From Trigonopsis variabilis (taxonomy: Eukaryota; Ascomycota; Trigonopsidomycetes; Trigonopsidales; Trigonopsidaceae), in NCBI GenBank assembly GCA_003707065.3, contig PPXM03000003.1, forward strand, positions 186,001 to 250,000: 64,000 nt of DNA. The letters are read 5' to 3'. The notes beneath the pieces were generated by a model that was given only the letters and a program-made list of their open reading frames with translations, did not search any database and was not told the DNA's origin. A program made the translations under genes and the position numbers. This document shows, piece after piece, positions 22,201 to 35,033 of the stretch (within the stretch, counting starts at the first letter, position 1; each line of letters opens with the position of its first letter).

Positions 22201-22450
22201 CACTGCCGATGAGATCAGTGCTGCCGCAGGCAAATATCTTGTGCCAGCATTTAATTCTGCCACCACAGATGCTTATATTGTCTTTAACCCTCTCCTTGAA
22301 GAAGAAATTGTAGAGTTTTCCTCTTCTCAAGGTTATGATATCTCCTTTATTCGTGAGTTTGACGATATTGGAGAGAGTGATGAAGGCGAGAGCAGCAGCG
22401 ATTGTAGCGACAGTGCGGGTGAAAGTGAAAGTGAAAGTGAAGATGAATAA
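19289..22450 (+). CDS. M16 family metalloprotease, yeast YOL098C-like
   Basis: Three exons (19289-19471, 19509-19727, 19763-22450) give 1029 residues; introns are 37 and 35 nt. The inverted zinc motif H59-T-L-E62-H63 is assembled across the first splice junction (CPHTL + EHLIFTG). The distal ligand lies in ERGTVYSEMQHYQ. Four M16-type half-domains span the length. The tail from about residue 1000 is acidic and Ser-rich (SESESESEDE). Fungal members of this group are cytosolic or mitochondrial peptidases of uncertain substrate. It is distinct from Cym1 in this window, so two M16 enzymes sit 9 kb apart. Confidence 0.92.
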
Positions 22451-22635
22451 TGGTCTACTATATCTACCAAATTAAACTCAAATCATTTCTAGAAAATGGA
22501 AAGGTACTGATTTTTTCGCTGGTTAATCTTTGTATATTAGTCGTGATACACTCATACAGTCCTGCACGTATAAGACTAGACTCAATCCACTGTTATTGGA
22601 ACAGTCAGTTCCCTAAATAAGCAGATAACTAGGCA

Positions 22636-24636
22636 TCAATGCGCGAGCCAAGAGCTAAGAGTCTGAAAGGTCGTATATATCATGGCAATCAATCCGAAGA
22701 CTACCAATAGCACATCCGTAGCCTTAGCAATGCCGGACGCACCTGAGCTTCGCGCGTGAAGCATAGGAGGAAAAATGTAAACCAGAGGAATACAAGCAAA
22801 ACTTCCAATCAGGGAGACGAACTTATCGAGATCGGCAGATCCTGCCCAAGAAATAGAAGCGGTGATGAGGACGATGATACAGCGGAAAATATTCTTCTGC
22901 CATTTGATATAGTAATTGTATTTGCCGCTTCTGACAAATAAGGCATTTTCAACAATACGGATAGCAGGAAATAATTGAAGTGGTGTGCTTAGAAGTATGG
23001 CCAGGGAGTAGAGGAACTGGACCCCATTAACAAACCGATCGCCTTGAGGAAGGTTTAGCAAGACCACGGTCTGCGTGTGAGACCCGAACGCTGCGTAGCA
23101 GATAGATCCAATCGAAATGAAAATAAGAGAGATAAGAATCATGACTCCTCCCAGAACTGCATCGAATTTTTGGGGTTCTTTCATGGATTCTTGGATAGGG
23201 ATGATCAGTCCTATGCCTTCGAAAGTAAAGATAGCAGTACCAATGAATAAAGTCCAGTCCTTCTTATTGAACATGACAATATCTGATATTCCTCGATGAG
23301 CGACAACCATTCCACTATAGTAATACAACAACAAAAGGCCCAATAAGATAAAGAAATCGGCAATAAGAGCTGTTCCCGATAATTTCTCGATATCTCTAAT
23401 CAATGATAAAGGCAAGAATATTATTAATTGGAGTAAAATGAGACTTTCTATCGAGAAGTGATGCTGATTGTTCGTTACTGACAAAATGACCGCCTGAAGG
23501 TTCTCACTTGTAAAAACAATATAGGCTGCAGCAAAACCGATTTGAGAAATAACAATCGAGAATAAAATTGAAAATCTCATAGAGGGTCCATACCAATGAC
23601 CACCGATATCACCATAGCTGGATATTCCAGGTGGTCGGGAGGCAATAAGCAAGACAAAACAGTAGTACGTCAATACGGCCACGCTCAATAAAACAACGAT
23701 CGAAAATAACATACCACCATTGAGAAATGCATGAGGCAGAAATAAGACTCCAGTTCCAACGAAGGATTTCAAAAGGAGCAAAACAGCCTTCGTGACCGTA
23801 GCGTTCCTCGCACCATGACCGTCTTTGGATCGTTTCGAACGAGCTAAAAGAGGAGAGGTCTCGCTCTGGGATTCGATTAACCTGCCCTGATCAAGTTCAC
23901 CGTACAATTCGTCTTCATCTTCGAGTTCCTCGCCAGCAAAATGACCGTAAAGACTGAGAAACTCGATAAAATTTCGAGTCAGGAATGTACTTGGACCGAG
24001 TGAGGGTTCATTCTCATTTTCTCGCTGATTTCGGTGGATGAAGTCTCTTCGAAATCCACCTGGGATCCGTAAGTCATGAGCATTTAGTGACCCTATAGAA
24101 TGCCTGGAAATACCAGTAAACGAGCGAGACCTCGCTCTTTTATCATTAGAATTCGATTCGTGATCTCTTTGCCAGTTATATAATTCTCGAGTAATGTCTC
24201 CACCCTGGAGTTGAAGACTGGAGAAATTAGTGTCATCGTCATGACTAGTAACGTCTTCAGGCTGCACAAGGTGCCTTCCAACTACCTTAACGACTTCAGG
24301 TTCAGGATGATCGACATCAAGAGAATGAAGAGATGGTTCAGACAGCCCTGTCTCTTGTGTCTGGTGCTGCTCCTGAATATTCCGGGTCAAAGATGAAGAA
24401 ATATTCACCTGAGGCGACGACGACATGGACTTTCTATCAAAATTCATGGCTTCCAGCCCTGTTCCTCTGCGCGAGGTGGGCGCTTTGGCCCGCACGGACG
24501 ATGAGTTAGACACGGGAGATGCTGCAAACGCAGGCGAGGCATGGACCGGAGATCCAAGCCTTGCTAATGAGGATGCTCTAGGAGAGTTTCTCGAGTCATT
24601 TCCAAAACCTCCTTGGATATTGCGCGGAGACGCCAT
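22636..24636 (-). CDS. Vacuolar amino-acid transporter, AAAP/Avt3 type
   Basis: 666 residues from the ATG at 24636, intronless. A hydrophilic, Ser-rich N-terminal region of about 270 residues precedes an AAAP transporter core of about 11 helices. The core opens with TKAVLLLLKSFVGTGVLFLP and contains FTFEGIGLIIPIQESMKEP, both characteristic of Avt3/Avt4 and SLC36-like proteins. Avt3/4 export neutral amino acids from the vacuole. The long disordered N terminus is common in fungal members and may carry regulatory phosphosites. It converges on the M16 protease gene. Confidence 0.93.
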   Translation of the reverse strand: MASPRNIQGGFGNDSRNSPRASSLARLGSPVHASPAFAASPVSNSSSVRAKAPTSRRGTGLEAMNFDRKSMSSSPQVNISSSLTRNIQEQHQTQETGLSEPSLHSLDVDHPEPEVVKVVGRHLVQPEDVTSHDDDTNFSSLQLQGGDITRELYNWQRDHESNSNDKRARSRSFTGISRHSIGSLNAHDLRIPGGFRRDFIHRNQRENENEPSLGPSTFLTRNFIEFLSLYGHFAGEELEDEDELYGELDQGRLIESQSETSPLLARSKRSKDGHGARNATVTKAVLLLLKSFVGTGVLFLPHAFLNGGMLFSIVVLLSVAVLTYYCFVLLIASRPPGISSYGDIGGHWYGPSMRFSILFSIVISQIGFAAAYIVFTSENLQAVILSVTNNQHHFSIESLILLQLIIFLPLSLIRDIEKLSGTALIADFFILLGLLLLYYYSGMVVAHRGISDIVMFNKKDWTLFIGTAIFTFEGIGLIIPIQESMKEPQKFDAVLGGVMILISLIFISIGSICYAAFGSHTQTVVLLNLPQGDRFVNGVQFLYSLAILLSTPLQLFPAIRIVENALFVRSGKYNYYIKWQKNIFRCIIVLITASISWAGSADLDKFVSLIGSFACIPLVYIFPPMLHARSSGASGIAKATDVLLVVFGLIAMIYTTFQTLSSWLAH

Positions 24637-25052
24637 GTTCACGTTCCCCGAAGTAAGCCCGTCCGTCCGTCACGATGCTAGTCAACCTCGAGCCTCGCTA
24701 ACTGCACGACACTACGTGGCGTCACTGACTCACAGCACCGACCAGATTGCCCTACTGATAGAACTAGACTACAAGTTCCTGCTATATATATATATGTAGT
24801 AGTCAGCTTACTCTCCTATTGGAAATGGACTTTCCGTCCAGTTTCGTTCTTTTACAGCGAGGGTTTGTCCGGTAAAGAGTGCATCCTTGGGCACGTTGAG
24901 CTCAAGAGTCACAAACAAGATCAACTAGTTTCCTTTGTAGTCAAAATGAGCTTGTTTATGTATAGTGCGCCAGTTTTATCAGATCCATCAGAAACAGTCA
25001 GTCAATAAGTTAACTGTCCAAACTTTGTCTGGCCACATCAGGATAGAGTTCA
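24637..25052. other. Intergenic with short TA repeat
   Basis: 416 bp between the transporter and the tiny spliced gene, transcribed divergently. A short (TA)n stretch lies at about 24782-24796. The plus-strand open frame overlapping the transporter start is a shadow of its low-complexity N terminus. Confidence 0.4.
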
Positions 25053-25411
25053 ATGTCAGACGTTGGAGAGAGCGGTCAAGTGGTTAGTAACCAAATACGT
25101 CTTTAGTCTCTATTTTGTCTCACAGCGATTTCCATTCTAGGCAACTGCGATCATTAGCGAATGCTCGCGATAATTCTAGTCCTCCTCCCCTAACTGCCCC
25201 ACGTATACATCAGTGCCATGAGCAAGCAACGGACGAACAGATGTTTAGGCAATTCCAGGGCTACAAGTTGCAAGGAGCGCGTGCGAGGTGCGCTCTCGCT
25301 TGCTATTTGCTCTCATTGCCAATAATACGTGCTTTCTACCTGCATATTTTCAGATACGTTTTCATGCGTCGTTTACCCGGACAACCTCTGGTAACGGTTG
25401 GGACCGATTGA
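25053..25411 (+). CDS. Tiny spliced gene, unrecognised
   Basis: Proposed exons 25053-25086, 25158-25287 and 25354-25411 give 73 residues, with introns of 71 and 66 nt. The second intron (AG|GTGCGC...TTTTCAG) is fairly convincing: it removes a hydrophobic stretch and joins YKLQGARAR to YVFMRRLPGQPLV in frame. The first is weaker (A|GTAACC...CATTAG). The product is polar, with a basic C-terminal half. Its stop lies only 20 bp before the YTM1 start, so it could instead be a 5' leader feature of YTM1. I recognise no family. Confidence 0.35.
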
Positions 25412-25431
25412 GAAAAAATTCTTCCCGAACC

Positions 25432-26763
25432 ATGGAGTCAGAAAATAAAGTGAGAGTAGTTCTCACTACTCGTGATCCAGAATATGCCATACCTGATGAT
25501 CCACTATTGGTTCCTGCTTCTTTAGGTCGCGTTGGACTGAGTGGAATGATCAACCATGTCTTAGCAACTGGTAAGGGCGGTCGAGAGGACGAGTCACTAA
25601 TTCTTCTAGAGAGTCATGTTCTTTTTCAATTTTTCATAGATGGGCAGATTTTGCGTTCCAGTTTAGATGATTATCTCGTTAAACATGGACTATCGACAGA
25701 AACCATCATCCATGTGGAGTATGCACAGTCAATTTCCCCGCCCACATATCTAGCATCCTATCAACACGATGATTGGGTTTCATCGGTGGAAATAGAATCC
25801 AATGACAGTTCGTCTCGTATTCTGTCTGGATCTTATGACGGGCTAGTGACCATTTGGGACCAAAGCGGCAATATTTTGAATCGTCTAAGTGGCCATGTAA
25901 ATGGCGTGAAAAGCGTCACATGGGCCCAGTCTAGTCATGTTATTTCATCAGGGCTGGATCGAACTATTAGAGTGTGGAAGTTATCGGATAATAGCCCGAG
26001 AGTCCAGCCCATGGTCTTGACCGGTCACAAACTCTCAGTGGACTCTATAGCGGTAGAATCTACTTCAAGGCGTATTTTGTCTGCCAGCGCTGATTGCGCT
26101 GTTGGATTTTGGTCCTTGTCTTCAAAAGATGCCCCCAAGGCTCAAGATATTGACGACAGTGTCAGCAGTCGGTCTGCAAAACGAATAAGATCTGATACCA
26201 GCGGTGCTAAAAGATATGGACCATTATTTCTCAATATTGAGGCTCATACGCGACCCGTTAGCGATGTCATCTTCGATCCTAGAGACAACACTGTTGGATA
26301 TTCAGTGTCCTTGGACCATTCCATTAAGACCTGGGACCTTGTCACCGGCCAATTGATAGATACCAAATCATCTTCCTTTCCTTTACTGTCAATTAAAATG
26401 CTGCAAGACCTATCTCTCCTAGTGACTGGTTCTTCCGCTCGATCAATTTCCCTCCATGATCCCAGGGCTGATGCAAAATCATTGACTTCTAAGACACTAA
26501 ATGGTCATACCAACTTTATTGTCGCATTATCGCCAAGTCCTGATTCTCAATACATGTTTGCCAGCGGCTCCCATGATGGAATGACTAAAATTTGGGACAT
26601 AAGGGGAGATCGAGCTCTGTACACAATCGAACGGGAGAAGGAACCCTGTACTAAAGTTTTTGGAATAGATTGGAAAAGCTTGGGTATCGTCAGTGCCGGA
26701 GAGGATAAGTTCATTCAGATCAACAAGGCAACTGGCCTTGAGAATGCCCTCAACATGGCCTAA
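25432..26763 (+). CDS. YTM1: Ribosome biogenesis WD-repeat protein
   Basis: 443 residues from the ATG at 25432. An N-terminal NLE-type ubiquitin-like domain (VRVVLTTRDPEYAIPDDPLLV and LLESHVLFQFFIDGQILR) is followed by about seven WD repeats (for example LSGSYDGLVTIWD, LSASADCAVGFWSL, ASGSHDGMTKIWD). Ytm1/WDR12 forms the PeBoW complex with Erb1 and Nop7 and is removed from pre-60S particles by Rea1 through its N-terminal domain. The length matches the yeast protein (460). Confidence 0.95.
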   Translation: MESENKVRVVLTTRDPEYAIPDDPLLVPASLGRVGLSGMINHVLATGKGGREDESLILLESHVLFQFFIDGQILRSSLDDYLVKHGLSTETIIHVEYAQSISPPTYLASYQHDDWVSSVEIESNDSSSRILSGSYDGLVTIWDQSGNILNRLSGHVNGVKSVTWAQSSHVISSGLDRTIRVWKLSDNSPRVQPMVLTGHKLSVDSIAVESTSRRILSASADCAVGFWSLSSKDAPKAQDIDDSVSSRSAKRIRSDTSGAKRYGPLFLNIEAHTRPVSDVIFDPRDNTVGYSVSLDHSIKTWDLVTGQLIDTKSSSFPLLSIKMLQDLSLLVTGSSARSISLHDPRADAKSLTSKTLNGHTNFIVALSPSPDSQYMFASGSHDGMTKIWDIRGDRALYTIEREKEPCTKVFGIDWKSLGIVSAGEDKFIQINKATGLENALNMA

Positions 26764-27602
26764 CCGGTTTCTTTTGTATTATATGTATATTATTATGAAC
26801 TTTAAAGCTTGCATTGTTCTCTGAAACTCAGAGTAGCTACCAGCCATATTGAGATCTCGCATGACAAGGAGGTGAAAGTTCCATATGGCCGCTCTCATAT
26901 GCTCGTAATCGGGCTGACTTAATGCATGCGAGACAGATACCTCGCTTATGATGCCGGTTCGTAGATAGGATAAGATTTGATAAAAGATAGTGTAATCTAT
27001 AGGTGTACTGGTTCTAGGGGCAAGAATCCAAGAAAATAAATACTAGTATAACAAAATAAACCTATGTAGTCTAATCTTCCCTGGCCATGCAGTAAAGTCA
27101 GTAGGATGGTATTTACCTAAAAGGCCCACTTACTGGATCGGGAAAGAAGACAATGCATTGTTCAAAGCTAATGTCCTTTCTTGTCCAGGTAAGAAGCTCG
27201 TGAAAAGCTATAAAAGGACAAGCATAAGTCACATTCTTTAGACATGAATAAAGTCGAAAAGTTACAAATATCTACTGATGATATATTCATCGATGTTATC
27301 TGTAAGACTACTTTGGTTCGCATCTAATTCCAGCAATAACGCTCACTCCAAATATGGAGGTATTCATAGAATGAATGATGAAAGTGGAGATTGTTGCGAG
27401 TTTCTGTTTATAAGTTTATATACGTCTCGTGGGTCATTACAATCATTATAGAGCAACAATCCCATAAGAAGTTACAACCTAACATACTTTAGCGAATGCT
27501 ATACCATCATTGATATCAAATCGAGATAAAATAGGCATCACTTTCGCTCTAGGACCGATATCTATACCAAACGTTCAAGTTGGACAGAATAGATCAGTCT
27601 TC
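26764..27602. other. Intergenic, no feature seen
   Basis: About 840 bp between YTM1 and the decayed Hsp20 copy, AT-rich with scattered stops in all frames. I found no RNA gene or repeat. Confidence 0.5.
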
Positions 27603-28030
27603 TCATTGAATAGAAATCTTCAGAGAATTATCTTGGATAGCGTTAGCCAACAATTCAGTATTCCATTTCGCAAGTTGGTTTGCACTTTGTTCGCATCGAC
27701 AGGTGAGGAGAAGGAGAAAGAAAGAACTCTTGAAAAGTGTCCAGTGACTCTTTCAGTAGCCCCAAATCTTGTCACCATTAGAGTATCTTTAGATTCATTT
27801 GATCGATTGAACTTTCGTTCGATGTTGAGAGTGTTGCTATTCACAAACTCATCATCAAGGTCCTTCTTATCAATGCCAGGTAATTCTCCTTGAAGAAGAT
27901 ATTGGCTATCAGTTTCTTTGATATCAAATTCAGGAGAAATAATCTTACTAGATCTTTCATACAGGTCCTATCAAATAGGACGATCAATTGCTTATCAAAA
28001 GGGTTGAAAGACTTGAGAGGGAAAATCACG
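27603..28030 (-). pseudogene. Decayed Hsp20 (alpha-crystallin) gene copy
   Basis: On the minus strand a frame from about 27955 to 27620 reads as an alpha-crystallin domain: SPEFDIKETDSQYLLQGELP, GIDKKDLD, then TRFGATERVTGHFSRVLSFS, PVDANKVQTN and LRNGIL. Upstream, an in-frame stop separates it from a plausible N terminus in another frame (FPLKSFNPFDKQL). Downstream, the expected closing strand LKISIQ and its stop at 27603 appear in a shifted frame. This fits a small heat-shock protein gene broken by at least two frame changes. It differs clearly from the intact Hsp20 gene 570 bp away. An unrecognised intron at the 5' side cannot be excluded. Confidence 0.65.
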
Positions 28031-28522
28031 GAATGATGGTGAAGGAGGACGGATCTTGGAACATTATTGTTCAGAATTCTGATGAACTTAAATAGCCAAA
28101 TTTTGCCTCCTTTAAATAGCTTATATCATCACATGTTCTAGGATTTCTGGAAGGTCATCATCTTCTCTTGTTCTCCAATGTAACTTCATTGTTTCCTATT
28201 AGGGCATTATTTTCAATACATTCATTCGTTCTTGCCAGCATTCCTGCGCCACCTTTGATACTCTTGAACATCTGATTTCCCATTCTACTCATTTTTTACC
28301 ACCTTAGTATATAAGTGTCATCATGAACTCATCAGAAATCTAGCATCCTATGCTTCTGCAAAATCCCTCGAAAGCCAAGTTTAGACCCATCTCAATCTGT
28401 GATGACGGTTTTACTTTTGTTTGGCTAATTTCCCAAAGACACTTTTGCTCCATCTGGAACAATCAACGTTACAATTCGCCCTCCATCCCAAGGCCACGTC
28501 ACCCAGACGCTGATCGCTCCTA
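28031..28522. other. Upstream region of the intact Hsp20 gene
   Basis: About 490 bp between the decayed Hsp20 copy (minus strand) and the intact gene (plus strand). Apart from the heat-shock element at its right edge, no feature is evident. Confidence 0.4.
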
Positions 28523-28535
28523 GAACATCCTGGAA
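28523..28535 (+). promoter_or_regulatory. Heat-shock element upstream of Hsp20
   Basis: GAAcaTCCtgGAA has the GAAnnTTCnnGAA spacing with one mismatch in the central unit, 67 bp before the Hsp20 ATG. A TATA-like gatatataag lies between it and the start (about 28553-28562). HSF1 binding is inferred from the consensus. Confidence 0.6.
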
Positions 28536-28601
28536 GAGACCCTGCGCCTCAGTGATATATAAGTTAGTGGTTTCGACCTCCTCACTACCTTGATATATAC
28601 A

Positions 28602-29432
28602 ATGGATCATCATTTCGAGTACTTCTCACCACCAAACTTATTCGGCTTTTTGGATAGTTTTGCTAATAACTTCGCGGGCCCCTTCTTTGGCGGCCCCGGT
28701 TTCCCTCATCACTCTCGTTTTCCCACTGCTCCGCCTCCTCGTCCTCGTCGTGGCCGCGATCATGGTCATGCTCACGCTCATGCTCAAAGTCAAGCCCATC
28801 ATGGGCATCGTCGTCGAGGAGACCGGAGAGATTGGAAACATGGCGGAGCTTATGAAGATTCACAGTTTCCTAGACACCATCGAGTTGACCTACCTTTCGC
28901 AATGATGTCAGGTGAAGAATCTGATAGTTCTGTCGAGTCAGTACCTACTAGATCAGTTACTGTTGAGGAACCTTCTGATACCTTTGAGCCTCTGATGGAT
29001 ATTTATGACACTGAATCCGCAACTATTGTTCACTTAGAAGTTCCTGGTCTTTCTTCTGATGATATCAATGTCGAATACGACCCCAAAGCTTATGCCCTTA
29101 CGATTTATGGTGAAAGGCGTCGCCCAGAACAGCTGGAATCATGTCTAAAGGTGGCACAACGTCATGTTGGTCCTTTCTCTCAGCAGGTCGAGCTTAGGAC
29201 AGACCCTGCTCCTGATGTGGAACATATATCAGCTAAATGTGCAAATGGTATATTGGAACTTACCATTCCTAAACTCTCAAAGCCAGACTCTAGTCGACTT
29301 AAGATCCAGATTCTCTCTGATGATTTACCTCTCGCGGTTGCGAGATCCCGAGAAGGATCTAGCACTAGAAGTCCTACGATAGAAACTGTCGGGGATAATG
29401 ATGCCGATAATGGCTGGGTCGAAGCATCCTAA
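28602..29432 (+). CDS. Small heat-shock protein (Hsp20/alpha-crystallin)
   Basis: 276 residues from the ATG at 28602 (in-frame codons upstream lack ATG). A Phe/Gly/Pro-rich N terminus (FGFLDSFANNFAGPFFGGPG) is followed by a His/Arg-rich linker (DHGHAHAHAQSQAHHGHRRR). The alpha-crystallin domain runs from about residue 135 to 230 (YDTESATIVHLEVPGLSSDD, GPFSQQVELRT, CANGILELTIPKL). A polar C-terminal tail follows. It should act as an ATP-independent holdase. The His-rich insert is unusual and could bind metal. A heat-shock element lies upstream. Confidence 0.93.
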   Translation: MDHHFEYFSPPNLFGFLDSFANNFAGPFFGGPGFPHHSRFPTAPPPRPRRGRDHGHAHAHAQSQAHHGHRRRGDRRDWKHGGAYEDSQFPRHHRVDLPFAMMSGEESDSSVESVPTRSVTVEEPSDTFEPLMDIYDTESATIVHLEVPGLSSDDINVEYDPKAYALTIYGERRRPEQLESCLKVAQRHVGPFSQQVELRTDPAPDVEHISAKCANGILELTIPKLSKPDSSRLKIQILSDDLPLAVARSREGSSTRSPTIETVGDNDADNGWVEAS

Positions 29433-29575
29433 GCGTTGCCATTGCCTCGCGTACATTTTATGCTTTTTTTAGTCAAATTGATTGGTTTCGATTCTCCAGC
29501 ACCATTGTAGCATTTCATATCATCTAGCATTTAATTAATTATTCCAGTCCGTATTAAACATATATACATCGCGCC

Positions 29576-31945
<2,370 letters not shown>

Positions 31946-32387
31946 GATTGCAATATCAACTCTTGTTTCTATTTAGACAGAACGATTTCTATCTTTGGTG
32001 TCAGGAGGCTTGTTCGCAAGACCGGTATCCCCAAACAAGAACAGCCCTCGGTAGGGTAAATGGCTACAGTGGCTGACACCAAATACACATGAGAACTAGT
32101 GAGATGATTATATATTAATGTCTATTTATAATATCTTTAGAAATGAAAATGGAGCTTATCACGGCTTTTATAGAGTAAGCCGTCCCTTTTCCGCTTCCTT
32201 TGCCTTGTAGGTCTACTGAAGAGCCCTAATCAAAAAGAGTATGGGCATCATAGACCCTTGCTTTGCATATACTGCATCGTCATCTGATTGAAAAAAAAAA
32301 TGAGTAACATACTAACTCAGAGATTCCTTCAAACCTGATAGTTTAAACAAGCAAATTTTCATATACCACTGTCCTGTCACCAAACCT
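31946..32387. other. Upstream region of GFA1
   Basis: 442 bp between GFA1 and TRM140, both on the minus strand. It should hold the GFA1 promoter and the TRM140 3' end. No open frame or repeat is visible. Confidence 0.45.
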
Positions 32388-33369
32388 CTATAATTTGAAC
32401 TGCGCCTGGATCCAGATCCTATACATCTTGAGTTTTCGTAGTCTATTAACTAGTAAACGTCGATCGGTGGCCATTTTCTCACATTCAAAGTCTGCGAAGA
32501 TAGTTCTCAATTCTTCCTCAGTGAAAAAGTAAACTCGTGTACCATCACCTCGGACATAAAAGTTATCATCCAATAGTCGTCTCGCTTTAAACCTTAATTG
32601 GGCCATATCATAGCGACCATAGTCTCGAAATAAAATCACCCCACCATGCTTGAGCATTGTCTTGAGGTTCTTGACGGCAATCTCCCATTCCTGAGGTGCG
32701 AGAGCACTAAATACAAAGACCATCACGATAACATCAACGGTGTGAGGCTCAATATCTTTCGGTAGTTGGCCTTGATCGTTGGCAAGATCCCAAACAGAAG
32801 CATGGGCATAACGGGGATCGAAATTTTTGTTCTCTCTGACCAGTTCGACCGCTCTAGGAGAGAAATCAACCCCATGGATAGTCAATGAAGGATTTTCATT
32901 CGCAGTGAGTATAGGAAATAAAGTATTACCAGCTCCGCATCCGATCTCTACCACTGTCTTCGATCCTGCATCCATTTTAGTCGCTTGATATAGAATCGGA
33001 AATTCAACTTTAAGCCATTTTCTGTCTTTAAAAAATTTTGATTGGTTATTTTTGTAGAAGATATCCCAATATCGAGAAGGGCTCGACATGTATTGACCTT
33101 GCCGTTAACTTCAAGAGATACTAATTCAGCGTACTCTTATCGAAATCATCCACAGGACTCTCTCGCTGTTTTTCTAACTTGGCTTCCGCTTCTAGGATCT
33201 GCTCTTCTCCCCACTCCACATGATCCCTACTGTCAGCTCGCTCATGATGGTATTCATACCACGCGTTATGATTCCATACTTGATCCTCATCGTTCAGGTA
33301 TCTTTTACCAAACTCATAAGGAGCATCTTTTTCAGATCTCGGAAGGTTCTCATCATCCGTTAAAGTCAT
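32388..33369 (-). CDS. tRNA N3-methylcytidine methyltransferase (METTL2/6, Trm140 type)
   Basis: Two exons, 33122-33369 and 32388-33081, give 313 residues. The 40-nt intron joins DKSTLN to YPSRYWDIFYKNNQSKFF. The N-terminal zone has the family motif FGKRYLNDEDQVWNHNAW. The Rossmann SAM site is VEIGCGAGNTLFPIL, followed by GVDFSPRAVELV and RDYGRYDMAQLRF, which is diagnostic for METTL2/6/8-type enzymes. These methylate C32 in the anticodon loop of tRNA-Ser/Thr. I cannot tell whether it is the Thr- or Ser-specific version. Confidence 0.92.
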
Positions 33370-33575
33370 GGCGTTGGGAGGAAAAATTCGTTACACAAAT
33401 TTCCCTCGAAACGTAACTGCAACTATGGTGCTGCGCACGCTCACTGAAGGAGCCATATAAGGACATCAATGCTCCTTCTCTGTATACGCTTTGTTCTGTC
33501 TACAAAAATATGATCCTACATATCTTGGTTTTTTCGTTTACATGAGTGTTCTGTAATATTGCTCATATCCAGCAC

Positions 33576-34707
33576 TTAGAAATACTCTCTCCGATACTGT
33601 TCAAGCAGATTAAGATCAATATTGGAACCTAATATTAGCCTGCCTCTCCTTTCCAGCGTACGTACCTCCGCAGCAGACGACAACAACTACGGAATCCTTT
33701 GTGAGTCCAGGCACAATGTTCTGAAGACTTTTCTCATAAATCGGTGATAATGCTGCTCCACATGCCAGTTCAACCAAAAGCTTATGATCATCCGCGAATC
33801 GAACGCAGCTTCGAGCAGCAGCGTCGTCCGGGATTATGTGACATACAGTCGGGTGGCTTTTAGCGTATTGGATGGCTCTCAATGCGGCTCTGTCAGAAGC
33901 TAGAGACCCAGCTAGGGTAGACGGCTTGGTAATAATCTGCTCTCCCGCTTCAACAGAGTCGTATAACGTCTTTGCTCCTTCGGGTTCAACAGCAATTACA
34001 TTGACATCTTTCCAGCCAAACTTCTCGGCGCCTAAAAGTTAATATAATTCCCCAGATCTCGGACCTTGGACAATTCCGGTATATAGCCCACCACCACCGA
34101 CGGAACAGATAATCACATCTGGTTCTTTCCCATGCAATTGAGTATAAAGCTCATCAATTAAAGTGGCATTCCCAGTCCAGATGTCAGGATGGTCATATGG
34201 CATGGCGTACAATCCATTGGAGTCATTTTCGACCAACTTTTGACAATAGTCCATGCTCTCTCCAATGTAGCTTCCATGGACAATCACATTGGCTCCTACG
34301 AATCCCAGTCGCTCGACCATTAATTGCTTCGTAGTCTCCGGAACAACCACTGTACATTTCAGACCAAGAGATCGACTAGCAAATGCAGCCGCTAAACCTG
34401 CATTTCCTCCCGAACAGCTATAGACATTCACGGGATTCCCGTCGGCTCGGATCACGGCATTTTGTATGTAATTGCCTATTCCTCTTGGACAGTTAGTTTT
34501 GCAATGATATCTATCCCTTACCTAGACTTGAATGATCCCGAAGGTTGAACCATTTCTAATTTCAAATACACATTACTAATCACTGTCAGGGACCTCAGCT
34601 TCCATATCGTACCATTCCGCTAAAGCACTAAGAAAGACAGAATCTAAAAGGGGAGATTCCACCCACGGTTTGTTTCCTCGCACAGGATCAACTTGATTTG
34701 CTGTCAT
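33576..34707 (-). CDS. L-serine/threonine dehydratase (PLP, fold II)
   Basis: Five exons (34613-34707, 34522-34575, 34065-34483, 33666-34031, 33576-33628) total 328 residues. The four introns are 37, 38, 33 and 37 nt, and every junction keeps both phase and protein continuity. The PLP Lys lies in QPSGSFKSRG, the phosphate-binding loop in SGGNAGLAAA, and the Gly-rich PLP site in CSVGGGGLYTG. The C terminus GGSNIDLNLLEQY is typical. It deaminates serine (and threonine) to pyruvate (2-oxobutyrate), like yeast Cha1 and the fission-yeast enzyme. Without splicing it looks like three unrelated fragments. Confidence 0.94.
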
Positions 34708-35033
34708 TATATGTCAAACCTGTTTTCGCGCTATCTGCTTCTATATAGTCGTGGGCAATTAATGTCCGTTGGGAACTATGCTGTTAATTACGTATCGACA
34801 TTGTTTTATGTCCCAACGGCGTTATATGGCCGCTGCGATAGACTAGAATCGAGTCTATCTAACGCTATTTTGAAGGTACAGTAAACTTTTACTATCCATA
34901 AAATTATTATCCCATTCAAAAATATATATGTTTCCTTATATGCTCTCTTTTTAAGGAATAGTTCCCTTGCTTTTGCTCCTCATCACGGAGATCAAACACC
35001 GGTGGAGTAGATCAAGAATAACTATCATTTTGT
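34708..35033. other. Intergenic, no feature seen
   Basis: 326 bp holding the serine dehydratase promoter and the 3' end of VHC1. AT-rich with no supported frame. Confidence 0.45.

Noticed and set aside
24425-24799. 124-codon plus-strand frame over the transporter start
   Set aside because: It overlaps the low-complexity N terminus of the Avt-like gene on the other strand and shows no family pattern.
27510-27893. 127-codon plus-strand frame opposite the decayed Hsp20
   Set aside because: The minus strand reads as an alpha-crystallin domain; the plus frame is its shadow.
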